The notes under the pieces: model-generated | Seen by the model: the letters and a program-made list of their open reading frames with translations, nothing else | Told to the model about the DNA's origin: nothing | Database searches by the model: none | Translations under genes and position numbers: made by a program | NCBI RefSeq assembly: GCF_003326755.1 | Contig: NZ_JPWH01000001.1 | Span: 552,227-616,226 of the forward strand | Reading direction: 5' to 3' | Length of the DNA: 64,000 nucleotides | DNA from: Thalassospira profundimaris | GTDB lineage: Bacteria > Pseudomonadota > Alphaproteobacteria > Rhodospirillales > Thalassospiraceae | Part shown: piece by piece, positions 25,319-34,386 of the stretch | Position numbering within the stretch: the first letter of the stretch is position 1 | How the letters are laid out: every line of letters begins with the position of its first letter

Positions 25319-26695
25319 ATGGCGGCTTTGGTTGAACATCCCGGCGAACCGGATTTTCTGCGTCGCCTGATGCTCGATAATCCCTGGTGGGAGGGGATCA
25401 CCGATGAAATGGTGCATAACCTGCCGGTCCGGGCCTTTTTCAAACGGTTCTGGAATGCCATTGAGCGGGGCGATGGCAGCAAGGCCGTCCTGCTGACCGG
25501 GCCACGCGGGGTGGGCAAAACCGTGATGCTGCGTCAGGCGGTATCGCAACTGCTCGATGGTGATACACCGCGCCGCCATGTCTGTTATGTCTCGCTGGAA
25601 CATCCGCTGTTCCTGGAGCTTGATATTTCCCGCCTGCCGCGCCTTTTGCGCGCATCGCGCGGTATTTCGGCCGATCATCCCTTATGGCTGTTTATCGACG
25701 AGGTTTCCTATCAGCGGGACTGGGAAAGCCAGATTGCCCGCTTGCTCAAGGCCGACCCGATGGTGCGGGTGGTGGCCGTCAGCGCGCTGGCCCCGGCCGC
25801 GGAAAACCGGGCGCATTTGACAACACTTTTCCTGCCGCCTTTCAGTTTTGCCGAATATCTCGAACAGCGCGGCGTCAAACCGGCGGATGTTTTACCGGAA
25901 TCGCCCAATGCCACCCGTTTTACAACCGATGTGCCACCGGGCCTGGTCGAACTGAATACCCTGTTTGAAGATTACATCAATGAAGGCGGTTTTCATGACC
26001 GTGACGGCGAGGCCGGGGCCATTCATCGGTCGCTTCATTCCGACCTTCCCGGCCTGCATGGTATTTCCAGCCCGTCGGACCTGCACCGCCTGTTTGTGTT
26101 GCTGGCCTATAATACCGGGGCCGAATTTTCGATTGAAACGCTGGCGCGTGAACTGGATCTCGCCAAAAATACCCTGCGCCGCTATCTCGAATATCTGGAA
26201 AGTGCCTGGCTGGTGCGCCGCCTGGAACGGGTGGACCAGGATGCCAAACCGTTTCAGCGCGCGGTGGCCTTCAAGGTGCATCTGATTCATCCGGGCCTGC
26301 GCAGCGGGTTGATTGGCGGGCGCGCCGAAGGCGAGGATACCGTGACACGGCTGGTGGAAACCGCGATTCAAACGCAGTTTCTGGCATCCAGCACCGGGAT
26401 GGAAAGCCTGTTTTATGCCCGTTGGGGGCATTATGAAGTGCCGTTTGTGTTTTTGGACCGGCGCAGTGGGACGCCGCTATTTGCCTATCATTGCCTGTGG
26501 CGCGATGATGCCATTCGCAAACCCAAGGAAGTGCGCGCGCTGGTCAATTTCAAAACCAGCCATGATTTGCCCCTGGGGGCATTTGTGCTGACCAAGGCGC
26601 AGTGGCATGGCGGCAAGCTGGGCGGGGAGCCGATGCGCTTTGAACCGGCCAGCGTGCTGGCATTGCGCATCGGACTTGAATTTTCACAGCTTTAG
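25319..26695 (+). CDS. AAA+ ATPase with DUF4143-type C-terminal domain
   Basis: The 458-residue product has Walker A TGPRGVGKT near residue 60, a Walker B-like LWLFIDEVSYQRDWE, then a winged-helix segment (SIETLARELDLAKNTLRRYLEYLESAWLVRRL). A C-terminal nuclease-like fold with LFYARWGHYEVPFVFLDRR follows. This architecture (AAA_14 plus DUF4143) is widespread, and its cellular role is not settled. The ATG at 25319 follows a G-rich stretch (GGGGGCGG), and an upstream ATG at 25274 is possible. It is not obviously in an operon. Confidence 0.8.
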   Translation: MAALVEHPGEPDFLRRLMLDNPWWEGITDEMVHNLPVRAFFKRFWNAIERGDGSKAVLLTGPRGVGKTVMLRQAVSQLLDGDTPRRHVCYVSLEHPLFLELDISRLPRLLRASRGISADHPLWLFIDEVSYQRDWESQIARLLKADPMVRVVAVSALAPAAENRAHLTTLFLPPFSFAEYLEQRGVKPADVLPESPNATRFTTDVPPGLVELNTLFEDYINEGGFHDRDGEAGAIHRSLHSDLPGLHGISSPSDLHRLFVLLAYNTGAEFSIETLARELDLAKNTLRRYLEYLESAWLVRRLERVDQDAKPFQRAVAFKVHLIHPGLRSGLIGGRAEGEDTVTRLVETAIQTQFLASSTGMESLFYARWGHYEVPFVFLDRRSGTPLFAYHCLWRDDAIRKPKEVRALVNFKTSHDLPLGAFVLTKAQWHGGKLGGEPMRFEPASVLALRIGLEFSQL

Positions 26696-26749
26696 GCATC
26701 CGCCGTCCGATATATGCTTTTTAAGTCATTGATCAGGATTATTTTGGCC

Positions 26750-27370
26750 ATGTCGGGACGTTTATTGCGGTTTTATCTGGGAAAAATTGTGCTGACGGGC
26801 GCGTTTTTCGTGCTTTTTGGGGCTGTTGTGCAAGCGGGCGGGCCTGCTTTACAAGCCTCCGGCCCTGTGGTCTGTCCCGGTCAGGGGCATGGCAGCGCGG
26901 CTGTGCCGATTAACCTTGAGCATATTTTTTGTGGTGAATTGAACCGTAAAAACCGCTTCACCGGTTTTCATGCCCGCCCGCAGGGGCAGAACCCCGTCAC
27001 CATTGCCAGAGTCGAGATGGCGTCGGGCTCGGAAAATGCCAATGGCGTTTATGAGGCCACGGTGTATTGGAATATGGACCGCGATGCCGATGAAAGGCCG
27101 GTCAATCCCGCCAAATTTTCCACCATGTTCCCCGATGATTGCAGCCGGGACCAGATCATTGCCTCGATCCTGTATGCCAGCCGCCACGCCCTTTCGGCGT
27201 GTCCGGCCGGTGCGCCGGGCTGGACCCGGTGTGGGCTTAACCGGCCGGACGATCAAGCAGCCGCGTCCCAATATTGTGTCGGCAAGGACCTGACATCACG
27301 TTTCACCATTGCCTTTGCCCTTCATGAGGGTCGCGTTAATACGGCGTTTCCCCTTGCAATGGGCCGTTGA
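26750..27370 (+). CDS. Secreted EndoU-like protein
   Basis: A 206-residue exported protein. The signal peptide is basic residues then IVLTGAFFVLFGAVVQA (about residues 13-29). The mature part contains INLEHIFCGELNRKNRFTGF and a following H-A-R-P. The spacing of these two histidines resembles the EndoU RNase fold used in bacterial toxins. Cysteines at several positions could form disulphides. I assign EndoU by motif only, and the third catalytic residue is not certain. An alternative start is ATG 26714. There is no adjacent immunity-like or secretion gene, apart from a 118-residue unknown downstream. Confidence 0.6.
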   Translation: MSGRLLRFYLGKIVLTGAFFVLFGAVVQAGGPALQASGPVVCPGQGHGSAAVPINLEHIFCGELNRKNRFTGFHARPQGQNPVTIARVEMASGSENANGVYEATVYWNMDRDADERPVNPAKFSTMFPDDCSRDQIIASILYASRHALSACPAGAPGWTRCGLNRPDDQAAASQYCVGKDLTSRFTIAFALHEGRVNTAFPLAMGR

Positions 27371-27497
27371 TGTGTTTTGGCGTGTGCCCTTGATACGGTG
27401 ATGCTGTTTATAATTGTTAAACTTCGGTCTTGTGCTTTTTTTAAGGGTACCCATTATTATGATGCCTTGAGACGTGTTGCCGTAATTGGAGGTCATG

Positions 27498-27854
27498 ATG
27501 GGGGAATCACTGGGGGGTCCCTGCGTTACTGTGCCCGATTGGCCGGGGCGCAAAGCAAATGATGGGGGACATGCCCGCATCACGGCGTTTCTGGTGCTTG
27601 ATATTCAGCAATCGCTGGAAAAGGCCGAAGCCGTGCGCAAGTGCATTTTGGCACAAACCCGGGGCGAGGGGGGCGACCCCGATCAGCGCGAAATTGTCAT
27701 GAACGCCTATGATGTGACTTTCGGACCGGTTCAGTGTGTGATTGAACCGGCCTTTGACGATACCGGCGAGGTTGCGGTTTTTGTCAAAACAGCCGACCTT
27801 TTGGCCGCGATAGAGCGACGCATTGCCGACATTAAGGGTTTTGATCGCACATAA
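27498..27854 (+). CDS. Hypothetical protein, 118 residues
   Basis: A small soluble protein of unknown family, with HARITAFLVLDIQQSLEKAEAVRKCILA and a later strand-rich part ending ADLLAAIERRIADIKGF. The ATG at 27498 is chosen because GGAGG ends five bases before it. It lies 127 bp after the EndoU-like gene on the same strand. Whether it is its immunity partner is untested speculation. Confidence 0.6.
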   Translation: MGESLGGPCVTVPDWPGRKANDGGHARITAFLVLDIQQSLEKAEAVRKCILAQTRGEGGDPDQREIVMNAYDVTFGPVQCVIEPAFDDTGEVAVFVKTADLLAAIERRIADIKGFDRT

Positions 27855-27947
27855 ATCCCCAAATGGTTGCATTCCTTGAGGACAATAACGGATTATCGTT
27901 GTGTTTTTCTTTGATTGCAGGCAAATCCTGTCCATAGTGATGGTCTG

Positions 27948-29135
27948 ATGGATCAGTCGGGGGCCGATACAGTGCGTAAACGGGCGTGCCAAAGGGGTGA
28001 AAGGCGAAAGCCGGGTATTGTCGCTGCCCTGTTTGGGGTTTTCGGGTTTTTGCTTTTTGCAGGGCAGGTGGCGCCCGTAATGGCGCAAACTCAGGCAGCA
28101 CCATCTGATCCGTTGCAAACCTTTTTACAGGCCTATGTTCAGCAGGCCGGGCTGCCCGGTGCCGTTGTGGGCATTTCCTATGCCGATGGCAGCAGCCGTT
28201 TTGTCGCTGCGGGCCTGTCCAGTGCCAAGCCCAACCGCAAAATGCGCGAATCAGCGCGGTTTTATATCGGCTCGCTGACAAAAATGATGACCTCGGTGGT
28301 GATTTTGCAACTGGCCTCCGAACAGCGGCTGAAACTGTCGGACCATCCGGCGCGCTGGTTGCCGCCGGAATATGCCCAATCCATTGCCAATGCCAAAACC
28401 GCCACCATCACCGATTTGCTGCATAACAGTTCCGGCATTCCCGATTATCTGGATGGCGATTTCTTTTTTGAATTGGTCGGGCGCGAACCGCAACATGGCT
28501 GGCGCAATGCCGAATTGCTGCCCCTGATTGCCGATCGCGATGCGGTTTTTTCGCCCGGCAGCGATTACGCCAATTCCAACAGCAATTATATTTTGCTGGG
28601 TTATATCATCGAACAGATCGAACAGGCCCCGATCGAGGATGTGTTTGAAAAACGCATTTTTACCCCGCTGGATATGAATGCCACAAGTTTTGGCAGCTTC
28701 CCGCGTGATCGCGACATTGCGCGTGGTTATGACGACGGGGACGGCGATGGCAACCTTGAAGATGTGACCGATTATGATGTCGGCGATCATCTGGCCGATG
28801 GCGGGGTGGTGTCAAATGCCCGTGATATGCTGGCCTTTTTGCGCGGCCTGTTTGCCGATGGCACCCTTCTGGGGCCAAAGGCGATTGAACGCATGATAAC
28901 CGATACCCGTTTTGCCGGTAATGGCTCCTATGGCTATGGCGTGATGGTGGGGCAAAGTGACTGGGGGCCGGTTTGGGGCCATGACGGGACCTATTTTGGC
29001 TATAGCGCGGAAATTTCGTGGTTTCCCGACCAGCAAACCGGCGTGGTTTTTCTGACCAATGGCCGTCCTCTTAACGAGGTTCCTCCCTTTACCCAGCAGC
29101 TTCTGCCCGCCTTGTTTGGCAATCCGTTCCAGTAA
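27948..29135 (+). CDS. Serine hydrolase, beta-lactamase class C/PBP-like family
   Basis: A 395-residue exported hydrolase. It has a signal sequence (GIVAALFGVFGFLLFAGQVAPVMAQ) and the penicillin-recognising triad: SLTK (S-x-x-K), YANSNSNY (Y-x-N) and WGHDG in place of the KTG box. Members act as peptidases, esterases or D-aminopeptidases more often than as true beta-lactamases. The start may instead be GTG 27972, which has a G-rich ribosome site and gives a shorter signal peptide. It is monocistronic with a hairpin after it. Confidence 0.87.
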   Translation: MDQSGADTVRKRACQRGERRKPGIVAALFGVFGFLLFAGQVAPVMAQTQAAPSDPLQTFLQAYVQQAGLPGAVVGISYADGSSRFVAAGLSSAKPNRKMRESARFYIGSLTKMMTSVVILQLASEQRLKLSDHPARWLPPEYAQSIANAKTATITDLLHNSSGIPDYLDGDFFFELVGREPQHGWRNAELLPLIADRDAVFSPGSDYANSNSNYILLGYIIEQIEQAPIEDVFEKRIFTPLDMNATSFGSFPRDRDIARGYDDGDGDGNLEDVTDYDVGDHLADGGVVSNARDMLAFLRGLFADGTLLGPKAIERMITDTRFAGNGSYGYGVMVGQSDWGPVWGHDGTYFGYSAEISWFPDQQTGVVFLTNGRPLNEVPPFTQQLLPALFGNPFQ

Positions 29136-29174
29136 AATTTCCCTGGTTTCATGTTTGACCAAGGCCGATTGCGC

Positions 29175-29208
29175 CACACCCCATATGCGGGTGTGTGCGT
29201 GCTTTTTA
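29175..29208 (+). terminator. Probable terminator
   Basis: A seven-pair stem CACACCC/GGGTGTG (29175-29181 with 29189-29195) is followed within ten bases by CTTTTTA. Confidence 0.5.
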
Positions 29209-29360
29209 TGTGCGGTTTAACCTGTGTTCCTGGCCGGGGAAAGAGACGCATTCATTATAAGTATCTGATTTATATTATTTATCATGCCATGCAATTCGTT
29301 CATGTCTGATTGGAATTAAAATAGATAGGATTCAAACTAATTCAATGCTAACTTTATCGC

Positions 29361-29846
29361 ATGAAAGATTTTGACCGCTTTTCCGAACATCTGACCATTG
29401 GCAGTGCCCTGATCAATGTCGCGCGCAAATGGCGCCGCGAGATTGATCATGCCCTGCTTAAACATGGTTTGTCGCAAACCACCGCCTTGCCGCTGATTGT
29501 GCTGCATCGCCGGGGCGGGACTGTCCGCCAGGGCGCCATTGCCGAAGAAATTGGGGTTGAGGGGCCGTCACTGGTCAGGGTGATGGATGCGCTGGAAGCT
29601 GATGCAATGGTGCAGCGTGTGGCAGACCCGACGGACCGGCGGGCCAAGATGGTATCCCTCACGCCGCAAGGGGCGGCCAAAGCCATCGAGATCGAACAGA
29701 TCCTTTCGCAGGTACGTGACACGATTACGGCGGATATTGAGGATGATGATCTGGCAACCACGCTGACGGTGTTAAAGCAGCTTTTGGCAAAGCTGACCTG
29801 CCGCGAAGAAAAGGATTCCGAAACCACGCCACGAAAGGGGATGTAA
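29361..29846 (+). CDS. MarR-family transcriptional regulator
   Basis: A 161-residue winged-helix regulator. The DNA-binding part is visible in RQGAIAEEIGVEGPSLVRVMDALEADAMVQRVADPTDRRAKMVSLT, with the wing DPTDRRAK typical of MarR. It stops one base into the efflux gene (TAATG overlap), so it is coupled to the efflux operon it presumably represses, relieved by aromatic acids. The AT-rich upstream region contains a direct repeat ATTCAA-ACTA-ATTCAA (29330-29345) that could be part of the operator. Confidence 0.92.
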   Translation: MKDFDRFSEHLTIGSALINVARKWRREIDHALLKHGLSQTTALPLIVLHRRGGTVRQGAIAEEIGVEGPSLVRVMDALEADAMVQRVADPTDRRAKMVSLTPQGAAKAIEIEQILSQVRDTITADIEDDDLATTLTVLKQLLAKLTCREEKDSETTPRKGM

Positions 29847-32074
29847 TGTTAAAAAATATTCTTGCGTCCCGTCCGGGGCTGGGTGACTGGCTGTTTTCTG
29901 CCAAAACACTTGCCGCAGCATTGCTGGCGCTGTTTATCGCACTGGCTTTTGATCTCGACCGCCCGGTCTGGTCGATGGCAACGGTTTACATCATTGCCAA
30001 TCCGATGAGCGGTGTTTTGGCATCGAAGGCGGTATATCGGGTGATCGGCACCATCATTGGCGGTGTTTTTGCCATCGCCCTTATTCCCAATGTCGTGGAT
30101 GCGCCGGTTTTGCTGTCTTTGATGATGGCGGGCTGGGTTGGCCTGTGCCTGTATTTATCCCTTCTGGACCGTACGCCGCGCAGTTATCTGTTCATGCTGG
30201 CGGGCTATACGGCGGCGATTGTCGGTTTTCCCTGTGTGACCGATCCGGGGACGATTTTTGATGTTGCCGTGGCCCGTGTGCAGGAAATTATTCTTGGCAT
30301 TCTGTGTGCGACAATTGTCAGTCATGTTGTTTTTCCGCGCCATTTGGGGCCGGTGCTGGCTGCCCGGATTGACCGTGCGCTCAAAGATGTGCGCGACCTT
30401 GCCAGTTTGAGTTTTGCTGGCGCGCCGGATGACGAAAAACTTCATAATGACCGGACCCGTCTTATTGCCGATATTGGCGAACTTCATGGTCTTGCGGTGC
30501 ATGTGGGATATGAACGTTCGGCACTGAATGGCATGACACGCCCCTTGCAGGCGCTGCAAAATGCGATGGCGGCTTTGCTGCCTGCGCTTTACAGCCTGCA
30601 TGACCGCATCACGGCCCTTGCCGCAACGCATCAGGGTGTGCCGGAAAATGTCGTTGCGCTGTTGCGCAAGGTTGATGCCTGGATGCAGGACAGTGCCGCC
30701 GATCCACAAGACAGAACGCGGATTGATGCGTTGCATCGCGAGATTACGGCTGTGTCACGACGCTATGAGGTAAACCGCAACTGGCATGATTTGCTGGTCA
30801 TTAATTTATGTGTGCGCCTGCACCGTCTGATTGGTTTTTACGATGACTGTCAGTTGCTGTGGGCCGGTATTCGCGAGGGCAATCCCCCCCGAATGGTGGT
30901 GGACCGCTGGCGCGACCGGGGGGAAGCCGCCTCGCTGCATGTTGATTATGGCATGGCCTTGCGCTCGGCCCTGACAGCCATGATTGCCGTGCTGGTCGTT
31001 TGTTTTATCTGGGTTGAAACGGGGTGGCCCTTTGGTTCCCAGGCGGCCATGATGGCCGCCGTTGCCACCAGTATCATGGCATTTCTTGACGATCCGGTAC
31101 CGGCGCAAAAGGGGTTTATCACCTATACGCTGATTTCGGTGGTGGTGTCGCTGTTCTACGGTTATGCGGTTCTGCCCTCTATTGACGGGTTTCCGCTGCT
31201 TGCGGCGGTATTTGCGCCCTATCTGCTGTTGATCGGGTTGCTGATCCCCTCGCCCAAAACCTTTATTTTTGCGCTGCCAATGGCGGTCAATACCGTGATG
31301 CTGCTCAACATTTCCACCCGTTATACGGCCAATTTCGCCGGTTCGATTGACGGGGCTGTGGCAATGTTGACCGGGTTTATTGTCGCAGCCGTCATTACAT
31401 CGATGATGCGCTCGATCTCTCCGGATCACAGCATTCGCCGGTTGTTGCAGGCAAACTGGCGTGATCTTGCCAGTCTTGCCCGTCAGGACTGGACAATGCC
31501 CCGCATGGCAGTTTTGCGGCGTTTGCTCGATCGGCAGGGGCTGATTTTCCCCCGGTTGGCCCTGGCGCCGATACATCGTGCGCGGTTGATGCGTGCGATG
31601 CCCGAAGTGTCAATTGCGGCCAATCTTCTTGAACTGCGCCGCTTGCGCCGGATGCTTGACGACGACATTCGGGCGCGGCTGGACCGGTTTTTGACGGTTA
31701 TGGGCACACATTTCGATTTGCGTACGCGCGATTTTGACCGCGCCCCTGATGCCGAACTTCTGCACCTGGTTGATGAAATTCTGATGCGGGTCACGGATGA
31801 TGTCTCCTTGCCCGAATTCGCCTGTTCGTCGGCTCCGTTGCCGGTTTCTGTTGCGGCCACACCGGCATTTGGCCGGGCCAAAAGGGGCCGCAAGGGGGGT
31901 GTCATTGCCATTGCGCCGCATGTCAAACGGCGGCTGGTGGTAACGCTTGTGGCGATGCGCCGGGTTCTGGCCCGCGATAGCGAACCGGATTTTGGCAAGA
32001 ATTTTCGCCCGGTCGCCCTGTCCTTTGCCGGTGCAAATGACCAGGTGCCGGCCAGTCTGGAGGGACACGCATGA
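29846..32074 (+). CDS. FUSC-family efflux membrane protein (AaeB-like)
   Basis: A 742-residue inner-membrane protein in two halves. Each has a cluster of membrane helices (about residues 15-165 and 370-520) followed by a cytoplasmic domain, the layout of AaeB/FUSC pumps. With the downstream DUF1656 protein and the HlyD-type adaptor it forms an aromatic carboxylic acid or drug efflux system. DRPVWSMATVYIIANPMSGVLASKAVYRVIGT near the N-terminus is the usual FUSC opening. The C-terminal region is long and basic. Confidence 0.9.
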   Translation: MLKNILASRPGLGDWLFSAKTLAAALLALFIALAFDLDRPVWSMATVYIIANPMSGVLASKAVYRVIGTIIGGVFAIALIPNVVDAPVLLSLMMAGWVGLCLYLSLLDRTPRSYLFMLAGYTAAIVGFPCVTDPGTIFDVAVARVQEIILGILCATIVSHVVFPRHLGPVLAARIDRALKDVRDLASLSFAGAPDDEKLHNDRTRLIADIGELHGLAVHVGYERSALNGMTRPLQALQNAMAALLPALYSLHDRITALAATHQGVPENVVALLRKVDAWMQDSAADPQDRTRIDALHREITAVSRRYEVNRNWHDLLVINLCVRLHRLIGFYDDCQLLWAGIREGNPPRMVVDRWRDRGEAASLHVDYGMALRSALTAMIAVLVVCFIWVETGWPFGSQAAMMAAVATSIMAFLDDPVPAQKGFITYTLISVVVSLFYGYAVLPSIDGFPLLAAVFAPYLLLIGLLIPSPKTFIFALPMAVNTVMLLNISTRYTANFAGSIDGAVAMLTGFIVAAVITSMMRSISPDHSIRRLLQANWRDLASLARQDWTMPRMAVLRRLLDRQGLIFPRLALAPIHRARLMRAMPEVSIAANLLELRRLRRMLDDDIRARLDRFLTVMGTHFDLRTRDFDRAPDAELLHLVDEILMRVTDDVSLPEFACSSAPLPVSVAATPAFGRAKRGRKGGVIAIAPHVKRRLVVTLVAMRRVLARDSEPDFGKNFRPVALSFAGANDQVPASLEGHA

Positions 32075-32277
32075 TTGACCCGATGGTGGATGTCTATGGC
32101 GTTTTTCTGCCGAGCTTTCTGGTCGCGGCGATTTTGGCCTGGTTCAGCCTGGTTGTGTTGCGAAAAGTGTTGGTGCGGGTGGGCTTTTACCGCGCAACGT
32201 TTCATTCCGCTCTGATTGATCTGGCGCTGTTTGTGTTGCTGCTGGCCGGGATCACGGCGGTATTTGTAGGTAGGTGA
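32071..32277 (+). CDS. DUF1656 small membrane protein (AaeX-like)
   Basis: A 68-residue protein with two hydrophobic helices (about residues 10-32 and 47-66). The DUF1656 opening VYGVFLPSFLVAAILAW is visible. It is always found between FUSC pumps and their adaptor, as here, with a four-base overlap upstream and four bases to the adaptor gene. It is presumably a small accessory subunit. Confidence 0.88.
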   Translation: MIDPMVDVYGVFLPSFLVAAILAWFSLVVLRKVLVRVGFYRATFHSALIDLALFVLLLAGITAVFVGR

Positions 32278-32281
32278 TATA

Positions 32282-33184
32282 ATGAACAAATGGATTTCCC
32301 GTGCCGGTCGGTTGTTCCTGTCCGGGGTCGTGGTTGGTATTGCGCTCATCGCCGGTATGCAGCTTTGGGATTATTACATGAACGATCCCTGGACCCGGGA
32401 CGGGCGCATCAGTGCCGATGTTGTGGCCATTGCCCCCGATGTATCGGGGTTGGTCAGCAGGGTATATGTTGTTGACAACCAGCAGGTTAAAGCTGGTGAT
32501 CCGCTGTTTGAAATTGATAAAGCCCGTTTCAGGGTGGCCGTCGAACAGGCACAGGCGCGCCTTGATAGTGCCGTTGCCAGCGAGGAACAGGCCCGGCGTG
32601 AAGTGCATCGTTACAGGAATTTAAGCAGCGATGCGGTTTCACGTCAGAAAAAGGAACAGGTGGAAACCGCCCTTGCCACGGCCACGGCCAATGTGGCCCT
32701 GGCAAAGTCGGACCTTGATCTGGCAAAGCTCAATCTTGATCGCACCGTTGTTGTCGCGTCGGTCGATGGCACGCTAACCAATTTTTCCCTGCGGCCGGGC
32801 AACTATGTTGGTGCGGGCAAGGCCATTGCCGCCCTGATTGATGGGGGCTCCTATTATGTCGCGGGCTATTTTGAAGAAACCAAACTGCCGCGTATTGCTG
32901 TGGGCGACCGGGTCGAGGTTAAACTGATGGGCCAGCCAAAGCCGATTTACGGGCATGTTGCCAGTATCGCTGCCGGGATTCAGGATAGTGAACGCAGTGG
33001 TGCCAATGGCAACCTTGCCAACGTAAAACCGACTTTTAGCTGGGTGCGCCTGGCCCAGCGCGTTCCGGTCCGCATCAAGCTTGATAACGTGCCGCAAAAT
33101 GTCCGCCTCGTGGCCGGTCGCAGTGCCACCGTCCGTGTGATGGATGCTGCGGCCAGTGGTGGTGTTTTCGCGAATTTGTTTTGA
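32282..33184 (+). CDS. HlyD/AaeA-type periplasmic adaptor
   Basis: A 300-residue membrane-fusion protein. It has an N-terminal anchor helix (residues 9-28), then DGRISADVVAIAPDVSGLVSRVYVVDNQQVKAGDPLFEID, the first half of the lipoyl domain. A coiled-coil hairpin and the second half (VVASVDGTLTNFSLRPGNYV) follow. A beta-barrel region near the end contains IAVGDRVEVKLMG. It links the FUSC pump to an outer-membrane channel, which is not encoded in the window. It is the last gene of the marR-FUSC-DUF1656-hlyD operon. Confidence 0.92.
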   Translation: MNKWISRAGRLFLSGVVVGIALIAGMQLWDYYMNDPWTRDGRISADVVAIAPDVSGLVSRVYVVDNQQVKAGDPLFEIDKARFRVAVEQAQARLDSAVASEEQARREVHRYRNLSSDAVSRQKKEQVETALATATANVALAKSDLDLAKLNLDRTVVVASVDGTLTNFSLRPGNYVGAGKAIAALIDGGSYYVAGYFEETKLPRIAVGDRVEVKLMGQPKPIYGHVASIAAGIQDSERSGANGNLANVKPTFSWVRLAQRVPVRIKLDNVPQNVRLVAGRSATVRVMDAAASGGVFANLF

Positions 33185-33398
33185 CATGTGGCAAGCTGGC
33201 CGCCTGGCAGAAATGCTGGGCCGGGCTAATCTGTCAGTTGCAAGATTTGGACTTTGAAGCAGAGTATTGTCGCCCGGCTGATATCGGAAAATGTCGCCTG
33301 CTGGGATGCTTCATGCCGGGTTGGCAGGTTTGCCCCTCTGTCGGTTTGTAAATGGCTGGGTAATGTAATTTCCGCTTGCTGCATTGCGAAAAAGTTTG

Positions 33399-33442
33399 GT
33401 AATTTTAGAAAAGAAAATCGTATCGTTTTAAACTAAAATTAC
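33399..33442. promoter_or_regulatory. Long-spaced perfect inverted repeat before the CoA-lyase gene
   Basis: GTAATTTTAG (33399-33408) and CTAAAATTAC (33433-33442) are perfect 10-bp inverted arms 24 bp apart, ending 13 bp before the start codon. It could be an operator pair or a hairpin in the 5' leader of the mRNA. Confidence 0.5.
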
Positions 33443-33455
33443 AATGAGGCTTGTC

Positions 33456-34337
33456 ATGGCAGTTTCCGCGCGGCCGCGCCGGTCAGTTCTGTATATGCCG
33501 GGGTCCAATGCCCGGGCGCTGGAAAAGGGGCGTTCATTGCCCGCCGATGGCCTTATTCTTGATATCGAGGATGCGGTTGCCCCCGACTCCAAGGTAACGG
33601 CCCGCGAACAGATTGTCGCCGCCCTGGATGAAGGCGGTTATGGCCCGCGTGAAATTCAGGTGCGGGTCAATGGCCTGAATACCCCGTGGGGGTATGACGA
33701 TGTGGTCGCCGTTGCCAAAAGCCGGGCAGATGCCATTTTGCTGCCCAAGGTCGAAAGCCCTGAAACCATCCGTCAGGTTGCCGCCATTATGCAGGCCGAA
33801 GGGGCGCATGAAGACATGCGCATCTGGTGCATGATGGAAACGCCGCTTGCCATGCTCAATGCACGCGATATTGCCGGGGCGCATCCGCTGATGGGCGGGT
33901 TTGTGATGGGCACGTCGGATTTGGCAAAGGACCTGAACTGTGCCCATACCCGCGACCGTTTGCCGATGATCACAAGCCTGGGCCTGTGCATGCTGGCGGC
34001 GCGTGCCTTTGACCTTGCCATTCTCGATGGCGTGCATCTGGACCTGTCGGACGAGGATGGCTTTGCCCATGCCTGCCAGCAGGGCCGCGAGATGGGGTTT
34101 GATGGCAAAACCCTGATTCATCCCAAAGCCATCGCGGCGGCCAACCGCGCCTTTGCCCCGGCCGAAAGTGAAATAGCCTGGGCCCGCAAAATTATTGCAG
34201 CCCATGAAGAGGCAACCGCCCAGGGGCAGGGGGTTGTTGTGGTGGATGGCAAGCTGATTGAAAACCTGCATGTGGTGACAGCGCGGCGGCTGGTGGCATT
34301 GGCCGACAGTATTGCCGTGATGTCGGCGCAAGACTGA
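33456..34337 (+). CDS. HpcH/HpaI (CitE-like) CoA-ester lyase or malyl-CoA thioesterase
   Basis: A 293-residue TIM-barrel protein of the CitE/malyl-CoA lyase superfamily. Visible are RRSVLYMPGSN at the N-terminus, the acidic metal-binding LDIEDAVAP, LPKVES and the second metal-binding MMETPLAML. FDGKTLIHPKAI is the CoA-binding end. Candidate reactions are cleavage of beta-methylmalyl-CoA or malyl-CoA, or hydrolysis of (3S)-malyl-CoA (the Mcl2 role). The mesaconyl-CoA hydratase-like neighbour supports a place in the ethylmalonyl-CoA pathway. The ATG at 33456 is preferred over 33444 because GAGG lies six bases before it. Confidence 0.83.
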   Translation: MAVSARPRRSVLYMPGSNARALEKGRSLPADGLILDIEDAVAPDSKVTAREQIVAALDEGGYGPREIQVRVNGLNTPWGYDDVVAVAKSRADAILLPKVESPETIRQVAAIMQAEGAHEDMRIWCMMETPLAMLNARDIAGAHPLMGGFVMGTSDLAKDLNCAHTRDRLPMITSLGLCMLAARAFDLAILDGVHLDLSDEDGFAHACQQGREMGFDGKTLIHPKAIAAANRAFAPAESEIAWARKIIAAHEEATAQGQGVVVVDGKLIENLHVVTARRLVALADSIAVMSAQD

Positions 34338-34386
34338 CCATCGTGCCTTTTAGGGCCGGATACCGGCAGGAAACAGGGACCAAGCC

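Noticed and set aside
27948-29135. True class C beta-lactamase (antibiotic resistance)
   Set aside because: The SxxK and YxN motifs are shared by the whole serine-hydrolase family. The third box is HDG rather than KTG, and no ampR-like regulator is adjacent.
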